From Burkholderiales bacterium (lineage in GTDB: Bacteria > Pseudomonadota > Gammaproteobacteria > Burkholderiales > Burkholderiaceae_C): DNA of 64,000 nucleotides. Both the position numbers and the translations under genes were made by a program. Below, in pieces: positions 51,804 through 60,923 of the stretch. Every line of letters starts with the position of its first letter. Position 1 is the stretch's first letter. The notes beneath the pieces are model-generated. The model saw nothing but the letters and a program-made list of their open reading frames with translations, searched no databases and had not been told where the DNA came from. Where the stretch lies: positions 18,333-82,332 of the forward strand of contig CANGHK010000020.1 of NCBI GenBank assembly GCA_947453625.1, read 5' to 3'.

Positions 51804-52436
51804 ATGAACCTGTCGTCCTTCACCTTTGGCCTTGGCGCGCCTGGCGCGCTGCTGGCTTGTGCCTGCGCGATGATGTTGGGTTGCGCGAACACGACAGCCT
51901 TTCCGCCAGCGCCCGCGAGCGCCAAGGTTGACGACTACACCTATGTCATAGGCTCAGGCGACAGCCTGAACATCGTGGTCTGGCGCAACCCGGAGTTGTC
52001 GATGTCGGTGCCGGTACGCCCCGACGGCAAGGTGGCCGCACCACTGGTCGAGGAGATCCTGGCCCAAGGCAAGACGTCGACCGAGTTGGCACGGGATATC
52101 GAGAAGCAACTTAGCAAATACGTTCGAGACCCGGTCGTAACGGTGCTGGTGACGGGATTCGTCGGACCTTACAGCGAGCAGATTCGGGTCGTGGGCGAAG
52201 CTGCCAGGCCGCAGTTCCTCAACTACAAGAAGGACATGACCTTGCTCGATGTGATGATCGCCGTGGGCGGTCTGACGGACTTTGCCGCCGGCAACAATGC
52301 CAGCATCCTGCGCACCGGCGAAGGCGGAAAACAGTACGCTGTGCGTCTCAAGGACTTGATCAAGCGTGGTGACGTGTCGGCCAATGTCGAGATGCGGCCT
52401 GGCGACATCCTGGTGATTCCGCAGAGTCTGTTCTAA
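51804..52436 (+). CDS. XrtA/PEP-CTERM-system polysaccharide export lipoprotein (Wza/TIGR03027-like)
   Basis: A 210-residue protein. The lipobox is MMLGC near residue 26. YVIGSGDSLNIVVWRNPELS opens the polysaccharide biosynthesis/export (PES) domain, and a SLBB domain follows (IRVVGEAARPQFLNYKKDMT, LLDVMIAVGGLTDFAAGN). It forms the outer-membrane secretion channel part of the Wza type. The start at 51804 has GGGGTAAG upstream; an in-frame ATG seven codons earlier is possible. First gene of the operon that runs to xrtA; chain-length gene 52 bp downstream. Confidence 0.92.
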   Translation: MNLSSFTFGLGAPGALLACACAMMLGCANTTAFPPAPASAKVDDYTYVIGSGDSLNIVVWRNPELSMSVPVRPDGKVAAPLVEEILAQGKTSTELARDIEKQLSKYVRDPVVTVLVTGFVGPYSEQIRVVGEAARPQFLNYKKDMTLLDVMIAVGGLTDFAAGNNASILRTGEGGKQYAVRLKDLIKRGDVSANVEMRPGDILVIPQSLF

Positions 52437-52488
52437 GCAGCGGCAACCTCGTTCGCATTCCAATCGACTACCGGCAGAGCCCAAAAAG

Positions 52489-54093
52489 ATGGAAGAATTG
52501 ATCAGCCGGGTCACCCCGGTGCTGAGAGGGATGTGGAAATTCCGATGGGTCGGGCTGATCGTGGCCTGGATCGTGGGCATGGCCGGCGCTGCCGTGGCCC
52601 TCCGGATGCCCGATCGATACGAAGCCATGGCCCGTATCTTTGTCGACACCCAGTCGATCCTGAAACCGCTGATGTCCGGGTTGGCCGTTCAACCCAATGT
52701 CGACCAACAGGTCTCCATGCTCAGCAGGACGCTGATCAGTCGCCCCAACCTTGAAAAGCTGGTTCGCATGGCTGACCTCGACCTGAAGACGGAGTCCAGG
52801 AGCCAGCAGGATGCGTTGGTCGAGGGTTTGATGCGCACGATAGAGATCAAGAGCACCGGTCGCGACAATCTTTACTCCCTGGTCTATGTAGATGCGGACA
52901 AGGACAAGGCCAAGCGGGTGATCCAGTCTCTGGTGTCTATCTTTGTCGAGTCGAGTCTTGGCGCCAGTCGCAAGGACACCGACTCGGCCAAGGTGTTTCT
53001 CGACGAACAGATAAAAATCTATGAAGGCAAGCTGGAAGAGGCCGAGGCGAAAGTCAAGGAATTCCGGCTTCGAAACATCGACCTCCAGGTCAGTGAAGGC
53101 CGTGATTCCACGTCTCGGCTGGGTGAGATCGGCAGCCAGTTGGAAGCGGCGAAGCTCGAGTTGCGAGAGGCTGAGATGTCACTGGATGCCGCAAGAAAGC
53201 AGGTCCAGGCGGAACGTTCGGCGTCTGCCAATTCCCTTCTGGCGGGTTCATCGGCGGCTTCGGCTGCCGCGGACCTGGTGATCCCGGTGTCAACACCGGA
53301 AATCGATGCCCGGATCGACGCGCAGAAGCGTACTTTGGATGGCTTGCTTCAGCGTTTCACCGAGATGCACCCGGACATCGTGGGTACCCGGCGACTGATC
53401 AAGGACCTGGAGGAGCAGAGGCGCCGGGAGGTGGCTGAATTGCGCAAGGCGGCGCTGGCGGCGCCGGCCGCCGTGACGGGCGGCGCTGGCGGGTCGAGCC
53501 TGATGGCCCAGGAGATGGGTCGGATGCTGGCGGCAGCAGAACTGCAGGTTGCAGGTTTGAAGGCGCGGGTTGGCGAGTATCAGGCGCGCCTTGCCACTGC
53601 CAAGGAGCAGTTGAAGACAGCGCCTCGCCTCGAGGCAGAAGCGGCGCAACTCAACCGGGACTACGGCATCATCAAGAGCAGCTACGAAAGCCTGGTGTCG
53701 CGCCGGCAATCTGCGGTGATGTCGGGCGACCTCGACATGGCGTCGGGCATGGTGGATTTTCGCCTGATCGATCCGCCTCGCGTGTCGCCCAAGCCGGTGT
53801 CGCCGAACCGCTTGATGCTGTTGGGCGCAGCCCTTGGTGGCGCATTGGCGGCGGGCGTCTTGACGATGTTTGCTGCCAGCCAGTTGAGGCCGGTCTACCA
53901 CGACGGGCAAGAGTTGCGCGGCAAGACAGGGTTGCCTCTGCTGGGTGTCGTGTCGATGATATTGACCGATGACGACCGCAAGCGGGAGCGGTCCGGCCGT
54001 CTGCGCTTCTTCTTGGGGACGGGCAGCTTGCTGGTCACCTTCATGGTGGCCATGGTCACTCTCTCGATTCTTGCATCACGGCAGCAAGGTTGA
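52489..54093 (+). CDS. XrtA-system polysaccharide chain-length determinant protein (TIGR03007-like)
   Basis: A 534-residue Wzz/PCP-type protein. Membrane helices lie at about residues 18-38 and 438-460, and another hydrophobic segment near 505-527. The large periplasmic middle is coiled coil (KIYEGKLEEAEAKVKEFRLR, LEAAKLELREAEMSLDAARK). It sets polymer length together with the cytosolic tyrosine autokinase encoded 5 bp downstream, and bridges the inner membrane to the export lipoprotein. Confidence 0.92.
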   Translation: MEELISRVTPVLRGMWKFRWVGLIVAWIVGMAGAAVALRMPDRYEAMARIFVDTQSILKPLMSGLAVQPNVDQQVSMLSRTLISRPNLEKLVRMADLDLKTESRSQQDALVEGLMRTIEIKSTGRDNLYSLVYVDADKDKAKRVIQSLVSIFVESSLGASRKDTDSAKVFLDEQIKIYEGKLEEAEAKVKEFRLRNIDLQVSEGRDSTSRLGEIGSQLEAAKLELREAEMSLDAARKQVQAERSASANSLLAGSSAASAAADLVIPVSTPEIDARIDAQKRTLDGLLQRFTEMHPDIVGTRRLIKDLEEQRRREVAELRKAALAAPAAVTGGAGGSSLMAQEMGRMLAAAELQVAGLKARVGEYQARLATAKEQLKTAPRLEAEAAQLNRDYGIIKSSYESLVSRRQSAVMSGDLDMASGMVDFRLIDPPRVSPKPVSPNRLMLLGAALGGALAAGVLTMFAASQLRPVYHDGQELRGKTGLPLLGVVSMILTDDDRKRERSGRLRFFLGTGSLLVTFMVAMVTLSILASRQQG

Positions 54094-54098
54094 CGACG

Positions 54099-55070
54099 AT
54101 GAGCAGTTTGATAGAGCAGGCCGCCGAGCGGCTGGCCCAGATCCGCGAGGCTGGCATCACCGTTCCCGATCTTCGCGATGGGAGCGCCAGCGCCCCAGTG
54201 GATGGCCCGACATGGTCTGCGGCGGGTGCAATCCATGAACGCCCATCGCCAGCGCAAGATGTGGCGCCGAGTCTTTCCAGACAGATTGAACTGGATATTT
54301 CAGCATTGGCCACAGCGGGCTACCTGGTGCCGTCTGCGCCGCGCAGCCACACCGCGGACCAGTTCCGGGTCATCAAACGCCCGTTGATCGCCAATGCCAT
54401 CGGCAAGGGGGTTGCCAGGGTTCACCATGGCAACCTGATCATGGTGACCAGTGCGCTGCCCGGCGAAGGCAAGAGCTTCACGTCCATCAATCTGGCGATG
54501 AGCATTGCCTCTGAGTTGGACCACAGCGTCATGCTGGTGGATGCGGACGTTGCGAGGCCGTCGCTGCTGAAGAAACTGGGGCTGGGTGAAGAGCCTGGCT
54601 TGCTGGATCTGCTGGAGGGGAAAGCCCAGATGAGCGATGTGCTGATGCGGACCAACATCGACAAGCTGACCCTATTGCCGAGCGGCCGGCCGAATCCGAA
54701 GTCGACCGAACTGCTGGCCAGCGACACCATGCGCCAGTTGCTCAATGACATGGCGTCCCGGTATTCGGACCGCATCATCATCTTCGACTCGCCGCCATTG
54801 TTGCTGACCACGGAGGCGCGGGTGCTGGCATCCCAGATGGGCCAGGTGGTCTTGGTGGTGCAGGCCGGCAAGACCTTGCAGGCCGACGTCCAAAATGCGC
54901 TTTCGACCATCGAGTCCTGTCCCATCCGGTTGATGGTTTTGAACAAGGCCCGCACCGATTCGCAAGGGGCCTACGGGTACGGCTATGGCTACGGGTATGG
55001 TTACGGCTACGGGGAAGAGCACGCTGCCGCGGCGAAGGATGCTGAGCTCCAATCGGCTGCGGCACGCTAA
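54099..55070 (+). CDS. XrtA-associated tyrosine autokinase with Tyr-Gly repeat tail
   Basis: A 323-residue BY-kinase. Walker A is SALPGEGKS (about residue 127), Walker A' is VMLVDADVARPS, and Walker B is IIIFDSPPL. Near the C-terminus seven YG pairs in a row (YGYGYGYGYGYGYG) form the tyrosine cluster that is autophosphorylated in such kinases and controls oligomer state. The ATG at 54099 (MSSLIEQAAERL) is preferred over the TTG three codons upstream. Partner of the chain-length protein. It overlaps the start of the next gene by about 30 bp. Confidence 0.92.
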   Translation: MSSLIEQAAERLAQIREAGITVPDLRDGSASAPVDGPTWSAAGAIHERPSPAQDVAPSLSRQIELDISALATAGYLVPSAPRSHTADQFRVIKRPLIANAIGKGVARVHHGNLIMVTSALPGEGKSFTSINLAMSIASELDHSVMLVDADVARPSLLKKLGLGEEPGLLDLLEGKAQMSDVLMRTNIDKLTLLPSGRPNPKSTELLASDTMRQLLNDMASRYSDRIIIFDSPPLLLTTEARVLASQMGQVVLVVQAGKTLQADVQNALSTIESCPIRLMVLNKARTDSQGAYGYGYGYGYGYGYGEEHAAAAKDAELQSAAAR

Positions 55071-56634
55071 GCCTCTTGCCGTGGACACCGAATCGCTGAA
55101 TTCATCGCGCGTCATGCCGAACCCATTGACTGGGTTGGCTATTGCGTTGGCTTCGACCTGTTTCCCGATGACCTCGACCTGCGCGCAGACGGCGGCCGGA
55201 TTCACGCTGGTGCCCAGTCTGCAACTCGGTGAGACCGTAACCAACAACGTCGACTTGGCGGCCACTGGCCAGCGATCTGAATCGATCACGCAAGTCACAG
55301 CAAGCCTGGCCGTAGGCAGCCGTTCAGGAAGAGTCCAGGGTTTCCTGAACTACGGGTTGACCGGCAATTTTTATGCCCGTGACGTCAGCCGCAGCTCGAT
55401 CAATCGCCAGAATTCGCTGGCGGCAAACTTCGACACCGAACTCATCGAGGGTCGCGCATCGGTCGGGGTCAGTGCCTCGATAGGTCAGACTGCCGTGTCA
55501 GCCTTTGGCGCGCAGCCTGGCCTCGGTGGTCTGCCCTCATCCAATGTCACCGAATACCGAACCTTGAGCGTCACGCCAAGGTTGAAGGGGCACTTGGGGC
55601 CCGCGGTCGAGTACGCCGCCGGTCTGGGCCATACGCTCAACAGCGCAAGCCGCACCAGCGCCGGCGATTCGACCAGCACCAGCGCTTTCATTCGCCTGGG
55701 GCCGTCGTCGCCTGGCGTCGTCGGCTGGTCGGTCGACTTCAGCGCCCAGCAGTCGGACTACGCCGCCGGTCGCGGTGCGACGGTCGACAGCCGACTGATA
55801 GGGACGATCAGCCGCAGGATCGACGCGCTCGACCTGTTGGTCAATGCGTCGGCCGGCGCAGAAGACACCGATCTGGCCGGTTTCCAGCGTGCCGGCTACT
55901 GGAACTATGGCCTGGGGTTGACCTGGGCCCCTTCGCCCCGAACAATGCTGGCGGCCCAACTCGACGAGCGTTTTTTTGGCCATTCGCATTCGCTGCGTCT
56001 AGAACACCGCACGGCGCTGACGACCTGGACCCTCAGCGACGCGAGCAGCTTGAACAGTTCCGGCAACGGCATCACCGCGGCCGGCCGTGGCACCACTTTC
56101 GATCTGTATTTCACGCAGTTTGCAGCCATCGAGCCCGATCCGGCCAAGCGGACCGATCTGGTCAACAGCTACCTTAAGGCGAACGGGCTTGCGGCGTCGT
56201 CTGGGGCAGCAACCGGCTTCCTGCGGACGGGTCAGACGGTGGTGCGGGGTCAGAGCGCCTCGGTGGCCTACCGCGGTCTGCGTGCCGCCGCGGTGCTGGC
56301 GATCAACCGCAGCGTGACCCTGCCGATCACCGGTGCGCCGCTTCCAGGCGCTGATTTCGTCGGCACCGCCAGCATCGTCTCCGACAACATCTCGATGAAC
56401 CTGTCGCACCGGTTGACGCCGGCCTCTTCGCTCAACCTGACCCTCAGTTACCAGCATGGCTACGGTGACCGGCCCGAGCAGGACAGCGACCAGCGCGAGT
56501 TCAGGCTGCAGTACGCGCTTGGCTTGACCGATCGCAGCAACCTGACTTGCGGGGCTAGGCGGGCGGTCTACAAGCGCTACCGGGCCTCCTACAACGAGAG
56601 TGCGGCTTTTGCCACCTACGGCTACCGGTTCTGA
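55039..56634 (+). CDS. XrtA-system outer-membrane beta-barrel protein (TIGR03016-like)
   Basis: About 531 residues. A signal-like segment (LTGLAIALASTCFPMTSTCA) precedes alternating beta-strand-type sequence to the end, closing with ESAAFATYGYRF, the terminal Phe typical of outer-membrane barrels. It matches the PEP-CTERM-associated outer-membrane protein in position and length. The start is uncertain: the ATG at 55039 overlaps the kinase gene; ATG 55114 would place the signal peptide at the N-terminus. Probably the outer-membrane exit path for the polysaccharide. Confidence 0.82.
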   Translation: MLSSNRLRHAKPLAVDTESLNSSRVMPNPLTGLAIALASTCFPMTSTCAQTAAGFTLVPSLQLGETVTNNVDLAATGQRSESITQVTASLAVGSRSGRVQGFLNYGLTGNFYARDVSRSSINRQNSLAANFDTELIEGRASVGVSASIGQTAVSAFGAQPGLGGLPSSNVTEYRTLSVTPRLKGHLGPAVEYAAGLGHTLNSASRTSAGDSTSTSAFIRLGPSSPGVVGWSVDFSAQQSDYAAGRGATVDSRLIGTISRRIDALDLLVNASAGAEDTDLAGFQRAGYWNYGLGLTWAPSPRTMLAAQLDERFFGHSHSLRLEHRTALTTWTLSDASSLNSSGNGITAAGRGTTFDLYFTQFAAIEPDPAKRTDLVNSYLKANGLAASSGAATGFLRTGQTVVRGQSASVAYRGLRAAAVLAINRSVTLPITGAPLPGADFVGTASIVSDNISMNLSHRLTPASSLNLTLSYQHGYGDRPEQDSDQREFRLQYALGLTDRSNLTCGARRAVYKRYRASYNESAAFATYGYRF

Positions 56635-56637
56635 ACC

Positions 56638-57747
56638 ATGTACGAATCCTTTTATGGGCTCAGCAACAAGCCCTTCCAGCTCAACCCGGACCCGAGCTTC
56701 TATTTCGGCAGCAAGCAGCACCGGCGCGCCAAGGCCTATCTGGACTATGGTGTTTCGCGCAACGAGGGCTTCATCGTCATCACCGGCGAGGTCGGTGCCG
56801 GCAAGACCACGCTGCTGCGCACGCTGATCGACGGGCTGCATGGCAGCAACGTGGTGGTGGGCCACCTGGTCACGACCCAACTCGGTGCGGAAGACACGCT
56901 GCGCATGGTGGGCGCGTCGTTCGGCTTCAAGGTCAAAGACGTGCCCAAGTCCGAGTTGCTGATCACTCTGGAAGCTTTTCTGATCAACCAGACCAGCAAG
57001 GGCAAGCGCTGCCTGCTGATCGTCGACGAAGCGCAGAACCTGACGCCGCGGGCGGTCGAGGAACTGCGCATGCTGTCGAACTTCCAGTTCGGCAACCAGG
57101 CCTTGATGCAGAGTTTTCTGGTCGGGCAACCCGAGTTCCGCGAGATCCTTCAGCGGCACGAGATGGAGCAGTTCCGCCAGCGCGTGGCCGCGACCTGCCA
57201 CATCGGCCCGCTCGACCTCGATGAAACCCGGCACTACATCGAGCACCGCCTGAAATGCGCCGGATCCACCGGCAAGCCCAGTTTCGAGCCCGCCGTCTTC
57301 GAGGCCATCTTCAAGACCAGCGGCGGCATCCCGCGACGCATCAATTCGGTCTGCGACCGGCTGCTGCTGGCCGGGTTCCTGGCCAACAAGGTCCACCTCG
57401 AGATGATCGACGTCAACGAAGTGGTGCGGGAGTTTGCCCAGGAGGCCGAGGTGCCGGCGCGGCGCCCTGCCGTGTCCGAGAGCCCGCTGCTTGACCCGTC
57501 GACGGGTGGGACCAGCACGGCTGCGCCGGTGCTCGATGTCGACCTTAACAAGCTGCAGGTCGATCCGGCGGCCGCCGACACGATGTCGCGCCAGTTGAAC
57601 CGTCTGGCGTCCGAACAGCGCGGCGACCAGTTGCAGCGCGTCGAGCGCGGCTTGCTGCGGCTCGAGCGAACCAATCTCCAGTTGCTGGCGATGCTGCAGC
57701 AACTGGTCAGCGCGGTGAAGAAGCCGGTCGATGAGAGTCTCAAATGA
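56638..57747 (+). CDS. XrtA-associated AAA ATPase (TIGR03015-like)
   Basis: A 369-residue protein of the ExeA/GspA-type AAA family. The start MYESFYGLSNKPFQLNPDPS is diagnostic. GEVGAGKTT (about residue 50) is Walker A and LLIVDEAQNL (about residue 125) Walker B. Residues 300-369 are a helical tail with coiled-coil character (LNRLASEQRGDQLQRVERGL). It probably energises assembly of the export machinery. 3 bp after the barrel gene, and its stop overlaps the wecB start (ATGA). Confidence 0.92.
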   Translation: MYESFYGLSNKPFQLNPDPSFYFGSKQHRRAKAYLDYGVSRNEGFIVITGEVGAGKTTLLRTLIDGLHGSNVVVGHLVTTQLGAEDTLRMVGASFGFKVKDVPKSELLITLEAFLINQTSKGKRCLLIVDEAQNLTPRAVEELRMLSNFQFGNQALMQSFLVGQPEFREILQRHEMEQFRQRVAATCHIGPLDLDETRHYIEHRLKCAGSTGKPSFEPAVFEAIFKTSGGIPRRINSVCDRLLLAGFLANKVHLEMIDVNEVVREFAQEAEVPARRPAVSESPLLDPSTGGTSTAAPVLDVDLNKLQVDPAAADTMSRQLNRLASEQRGDQLQRVERGLLRLERTNLQLLAMLQQLVSAVKKPVDESLK

Positions 57748-58937
57748 GTGGCACCACCACTGAAGCGAATGCCTTCGACAGGTCACCGGCCGGCAACGCA
57801 CGCCTTCGGGGCCCGGTGATGTGTGTGGTTGGGGCGCGACCCAATTTCATGAAGATGGCCCCCATCCTGCGGGCCCTGGCGGCGCACCAACCGCCGCTGC
57901 CCGCGCTGCTGGTCCACACCGGTCAGCACTACGACCAAGGCATGAGCCATCAGTTGTTCGAGGACCTCGGCCTGCAGCGGCCCGACCTCGACCTCGAGGT
58001 GGGATCGGCCAGCCACGCGGTGCAGACTGCCGACGTGATGCGGCGTTTCGAGCCCGCGCTCGACGCGCACCTGCCGGCCTGCGTGCTGGTGGTGGGCGAC
58101 GTCAACTCGACCCTGGCCTGCACGCTGGTGGCGGTGAAGAAGGGCGTGCCGGTGGTCCATGTCGAAGCCGGTCTGCGCAGCTACGACCGCAAGATGCCCG
58201 AGGAGATCAACCGCGTGCTGACTGACCAGATAGCCGATCGCCTGTACACCACGGAGCGCAGCGCGCTGGCCAACCTGCTGCGCGAGGGCGTGGCTGCCGA
58301 GCGGGTAGTTTTTGCGGGCAACGTGATGATCGATTCTCTGGTGGCGCACCGCCCGAATGCCCGGCCTGCCGCTGACACCTTGCGTGCCCACGGCGTGGAT
58401 CCGGCCTGGCTTGACGCTGCAAAAGGCTACGGCGTGGTGACCTTGCACCGGCCATCCAACGTCGATGATGCCGCTGCGCTGCGCAGTCTCCTGAACGTGC
58501 TGCGTGAGGTGGCGTCCAGCCTGCCGCTGGTCTTCGCGCTGCACCCACGCACCCGCAACAACATCGAGCGTTTCGGGCTGTCCAGCCTGATCGACCCCCG
58601 GCGCATGGCGCTGCTGCCACCGCAGGGCTACCTGGAAATGCTTGGGCTGATGCGCGATGCCACGCTGGTGCTGACCGATTCGGGCGGCCTGCAGGAAGAA
58701 ACCACTGCGCTGGGCGTTCCCTGCCTGACGTTGCGCGAAAACACCGAGCGCCCGATCACCGCCGAACAAGGCACCAACACGCTGGTGGGCCGCGACCCGC
58801 AAGCGATCCTGGCGGGCGTTGCCGAGATTCTGGGCGGCGCGGGCAAACGCGGCCGCGTGCCTGAATTCTGGGACGGCCGGGCCGCCGACCGCATCGCGGC
58901 CGACCTGTGGCAATGGTTGGGCCCGGGCGCGCCTTGA
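57744..58937 (+). CDS. wecB: Non-hydrolysing UDP-N-acetylglucosamine 2-epimerase
   Basis: A 397-residue protein. GARPNFMKMAPIL, HTGQHYDQGMS, HVEAGLRSYDRKMPEEINR and DSGGLQEE are the conserved blocks of WecB/MnaA enzymes, which interconvert UDP-GlcNAc and UDP-ManNAc in the cytosol. This supplies ManNAc for the exopolysaccharide. The start overlaps the ATPase stop; about 20 residues precede the family's usual N-terminus. Followed by the deacetylase. Confidence 0.93.
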   Translation: MSGTTTEANAFDRSPAGNARLRGPVMCVVGARPNFMKMAPILRALAAHQPPLPALLVHTGQHYDQGMSHQLFEDLGLQRPDLDLEVGSASHAVQTADVMRRFEPALDAHLPACVLVVGDVNSTLACTLVAVKKGVPVVHVEAGLRSYDRKMPEEINRVLTDQIADRLYTTERSALANLLREGVAAERVVFAGNVMIDSLVAHRPNARPAADTLRAHGVDPAWLDAAKGYGVVTLHRPSNVDDAAALRSLLNVLREVASSLPLVFALHPRTRNNIERFGLSSLIDPRRMALLPPQGYLEMLGLMRDATLVLTDSGGLQEETTALGVPCLTLRENTERPITAEQGTNTLVGRDPQAILAGVAEILGGAGKRGRVPEFWDGRAADRIAADLWQWLGPGAP

Positions 58938-58978
58938 GCCTGCGCCGCAACCCTCCGGCAGCCTATCCCAGCCCCGGC

Positions 58979-59875
58979 ATGACGGCGTCGGCCATCACCA
59001 ACGCGATGACGATCGACGTCGAGGACTATTTCCAGGTCTCGGCGATGGCGCCCTATATCCGGCGCAACGAATGGGACACCCGCGAGTGCCGGGTCGAGCG
59101 CAATGTCGAGCGCATCCTTATGCTGCTGGGCCGGCATGGCACCCGCGCGACTTTTTTTACGCTGGGCTGGGTGGCCCGGCGCTACCCGCAATTGGTGCGC
59201 GGCATCGTGGCCCAGGGTCATGAACTGGCCAGCCACGGCTATGGGCATCAGCGTGCCAGCGACCTCGGGCGCGAGGATTTCACCGAGGACATCGTGCGCG
59301 CCAAGAAGTTGCTCGAGGACATCGGCGGCGTGGCGGTGCAGGGCTACCGCGCGCCCAGTTTCTCGATAGGCAAAGGCAACCTGTGGGCTTTCGATTGCCT
59401 GCAGGCCACCGGCCACCGCTACAGCTCCAGCCTCTACCCGATCCAGCACGACCACTATGGCATGCCCGACGCGCCGCGCTTTGCGCATGCGGTGGGCGAG
59501 GGTCTTGTGGAGATCCCCATCACCACGCTGCGCCTGGGCGGGCGCAACTGGCCGTCCAGTGGTGGCGGCTATTTTCGCCTGCTTCCCTATGCGCTGTCGC
59601 GCTGGATGATTGGCCGAGTCAATGCCGTCGATCGCCAATCGGCCATCTTCTACTTCCACCCCTGGGAGATCGACCCCGCGCAGCCGCGGGTGGCCGGCAT
59701 CGACCTGAAGACTCGGTTCCGGCACCATGTCAACATCGATCGCATGGAGCGCCGCCTCGACCCGCTGTTGCGCGATTTCCGCTGGGGACGCATGGACGAG
59801 ATCTTTCTCGGATCGCCTGATCCGATTCGGTCCCGGCTCGCAGCCCGCGGTGTCCCGGTCCTGAGTGCGCCCTAG
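58979..59875 (+). CDS. XrtA-system polysaccharide deacetylase (NodB homology, TIGR03006-like)
   Basis: A 298-residue protein. TIDVEDYFQVS holds the catalytic Asp and metal-binding Asp, GHELASHGYGHQ the two His ligands, and GYRAPSFSI the following NodB motif. There is no signal peptide, as usual for this subfamily. It removes N-acetyl groups from a sugar intermediate or polymer. The ATG at 58979 was chosen; an upstream GTG in frame overlaps wecB. 41 bp after wecB, 3 bp before the FemAB gene. Confidence 0.92.
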   Translation: MTASAITNAMTIDVEDYFQVSAMAPYIRRNEWDTRECRVERNVERILMLLGRHGTRATFFTLGWVARRYPQLVRGIVAQGHELASHGYGHQRASDLGREDFTEDIVRAKKLLEDIGGVAVQGYRAPSFSIGKGNLWAFDCLQATGHRYSSSLYPIQHDHYGMPDAPRFAHAVGEGLVEIPITTLRLGGRNWPSSGGGYFRLLPYALSRWMIGRVNAVDRQSAIFYFHPWEIDPAQPRVAGIDLKTRFRHHVNIDRMERRLDPLLRDFRWGRMDEIFLGSPDPIRSRLAARGVPVLSAP

Positions 59876-59878
59876 CCC

Positions 59879-60916
59879 GTGGTCGAAATCAAGCGACTGG
59901 CCGTCCAAGATACAGCCGCCGCGGCGCGCTGGGATGCGTTCGTGCTGGCCTGCCCCCAGGCCACTTTCTTCCACCGTGCCGGCTGGCAGAAGGTGCTGGG
60001 CCAGGTTTTTCGCCACTCGACCTACTTTCTCTACGCGCAGCGCGGTGGGCGGATCGAGGGTGTGCTGCCGCTGGCGCAGGTCAAGAGCCTGCTGTTCGGG
60101 CATTCGCTGGTGGGTCTGCCGTTCACGGTCTATGGCGGCGTGGCTGCCAGCAACGACCTGGCGGCCGAAGCCCTGGAAGTCGAGGCACAGAAGATCGCCC
60201 AAGACCTGGGTGTCGAACACCTCGAATTGCGCAACGTGCGGCGCCGCCACCCCGACTGGCCGCTGCAGGACCTGTACGTCGCCTTTCGCAAGCCCATCCT
60301 GCCCGAGGTCGAGGCCAACATGCTGGCTATCCCGCGCAAGCAGCGCGCGATGGTGCGCAAGGGCATCAAGAAAGGGCTGCGCAGTGAGATCGATCCCGGT
60401 GTTGACCGTTTCTTCGCCCTGTTCGCCGACAACGTGCATCGCCACGGCACGCCGGCGATGCCCAAGCGCTGGTTCCAGGCCTTGCGCGACGAGTTCGGCG
60501 CCGACTGCGAGGTGCTCACGGTGGTTTCGGCCGAGGGCAGGCCGCTGTCCAGCGTGATGAGTTTTTATTTCCGCGATGAAGTGCTGCCGTATTACGCGGG
60601 TGATGACGAGGCCGCGCGCGACCTGGCGGCCAACGACTTCAAATACTGGGAGTTGATGCGTCTGGCCTGCGCGCGCGGCCTCAAGGTGTTCGACTACGGC
60701 CGCAGCAAGGTGGGCACCGGGCCCTATGCCTTCAAGAAGAACTGGGGCTTCGAGCCCACACCGCTGCACTACGAGTACTGCCTCTACAAGCGCGACGCCG
60801 TGCCGCAGAACAACCCGAACAACGCCAAGTACCAGTTGCTGATCAAGACCTGGCAGCACCTGCCGATCGGTATGGCCAATTGGCTGGGCCCCCTCGTCGT
60901 TCGCAACCTGGGGTGA
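59879..60916 (+). CDS. FemAB-related XrtA-system GNAT protein (TIGR03019-like)
   Basis: A 345-residue protein with two GNAT-like halves. TFFHRAGWQKVLGQVFRHST at the start, the basic segment LAIPRKQRAMVRKGIKKGLR in the middle and VFDYGRSKVGTGPYAFKKNW near the end are family blocks. FemAB-type proteins transfer amino acids or acyl groups to cell-wall or polysaccharide acceptors. Here it probably modifies an amino sugar exposed by the deacetylase. The start is a GTG. Part of the continuous operon. Confidence 0.9.
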   Translation: MVEIKRLAVQDTAAAARWDAFVLACPQATFFHRAGWQKVLGQVFRHSTYFLYAQRGGRIEGVLPLAQVKSLLFGHSLVGLPFTVYGGVAASNDLAAEALEVEAQKIAQDLGVEHLELRNVRRRHPDWPLQDLYVAFRKPILPEVEANMLAIPRKQRAMVRKGIKKGLRSEIDPGVDRFFALFADNVHRHGTPAMPKRWFQALRDEFGADCEVLTVVSAEGRPLSSVMSFYFRDEVLPYYAGDDEAARDLAANDFKYWELMRLACARGLKVFDYGRSKVGTGPYAFKKNWGFEPTPLHYEYCLYKRDAVPQNNPNNAKYQLLIKTWQHLPIGMANWLGPLVVRNLG

Positions 60917-60923
60917 GCTGGGC

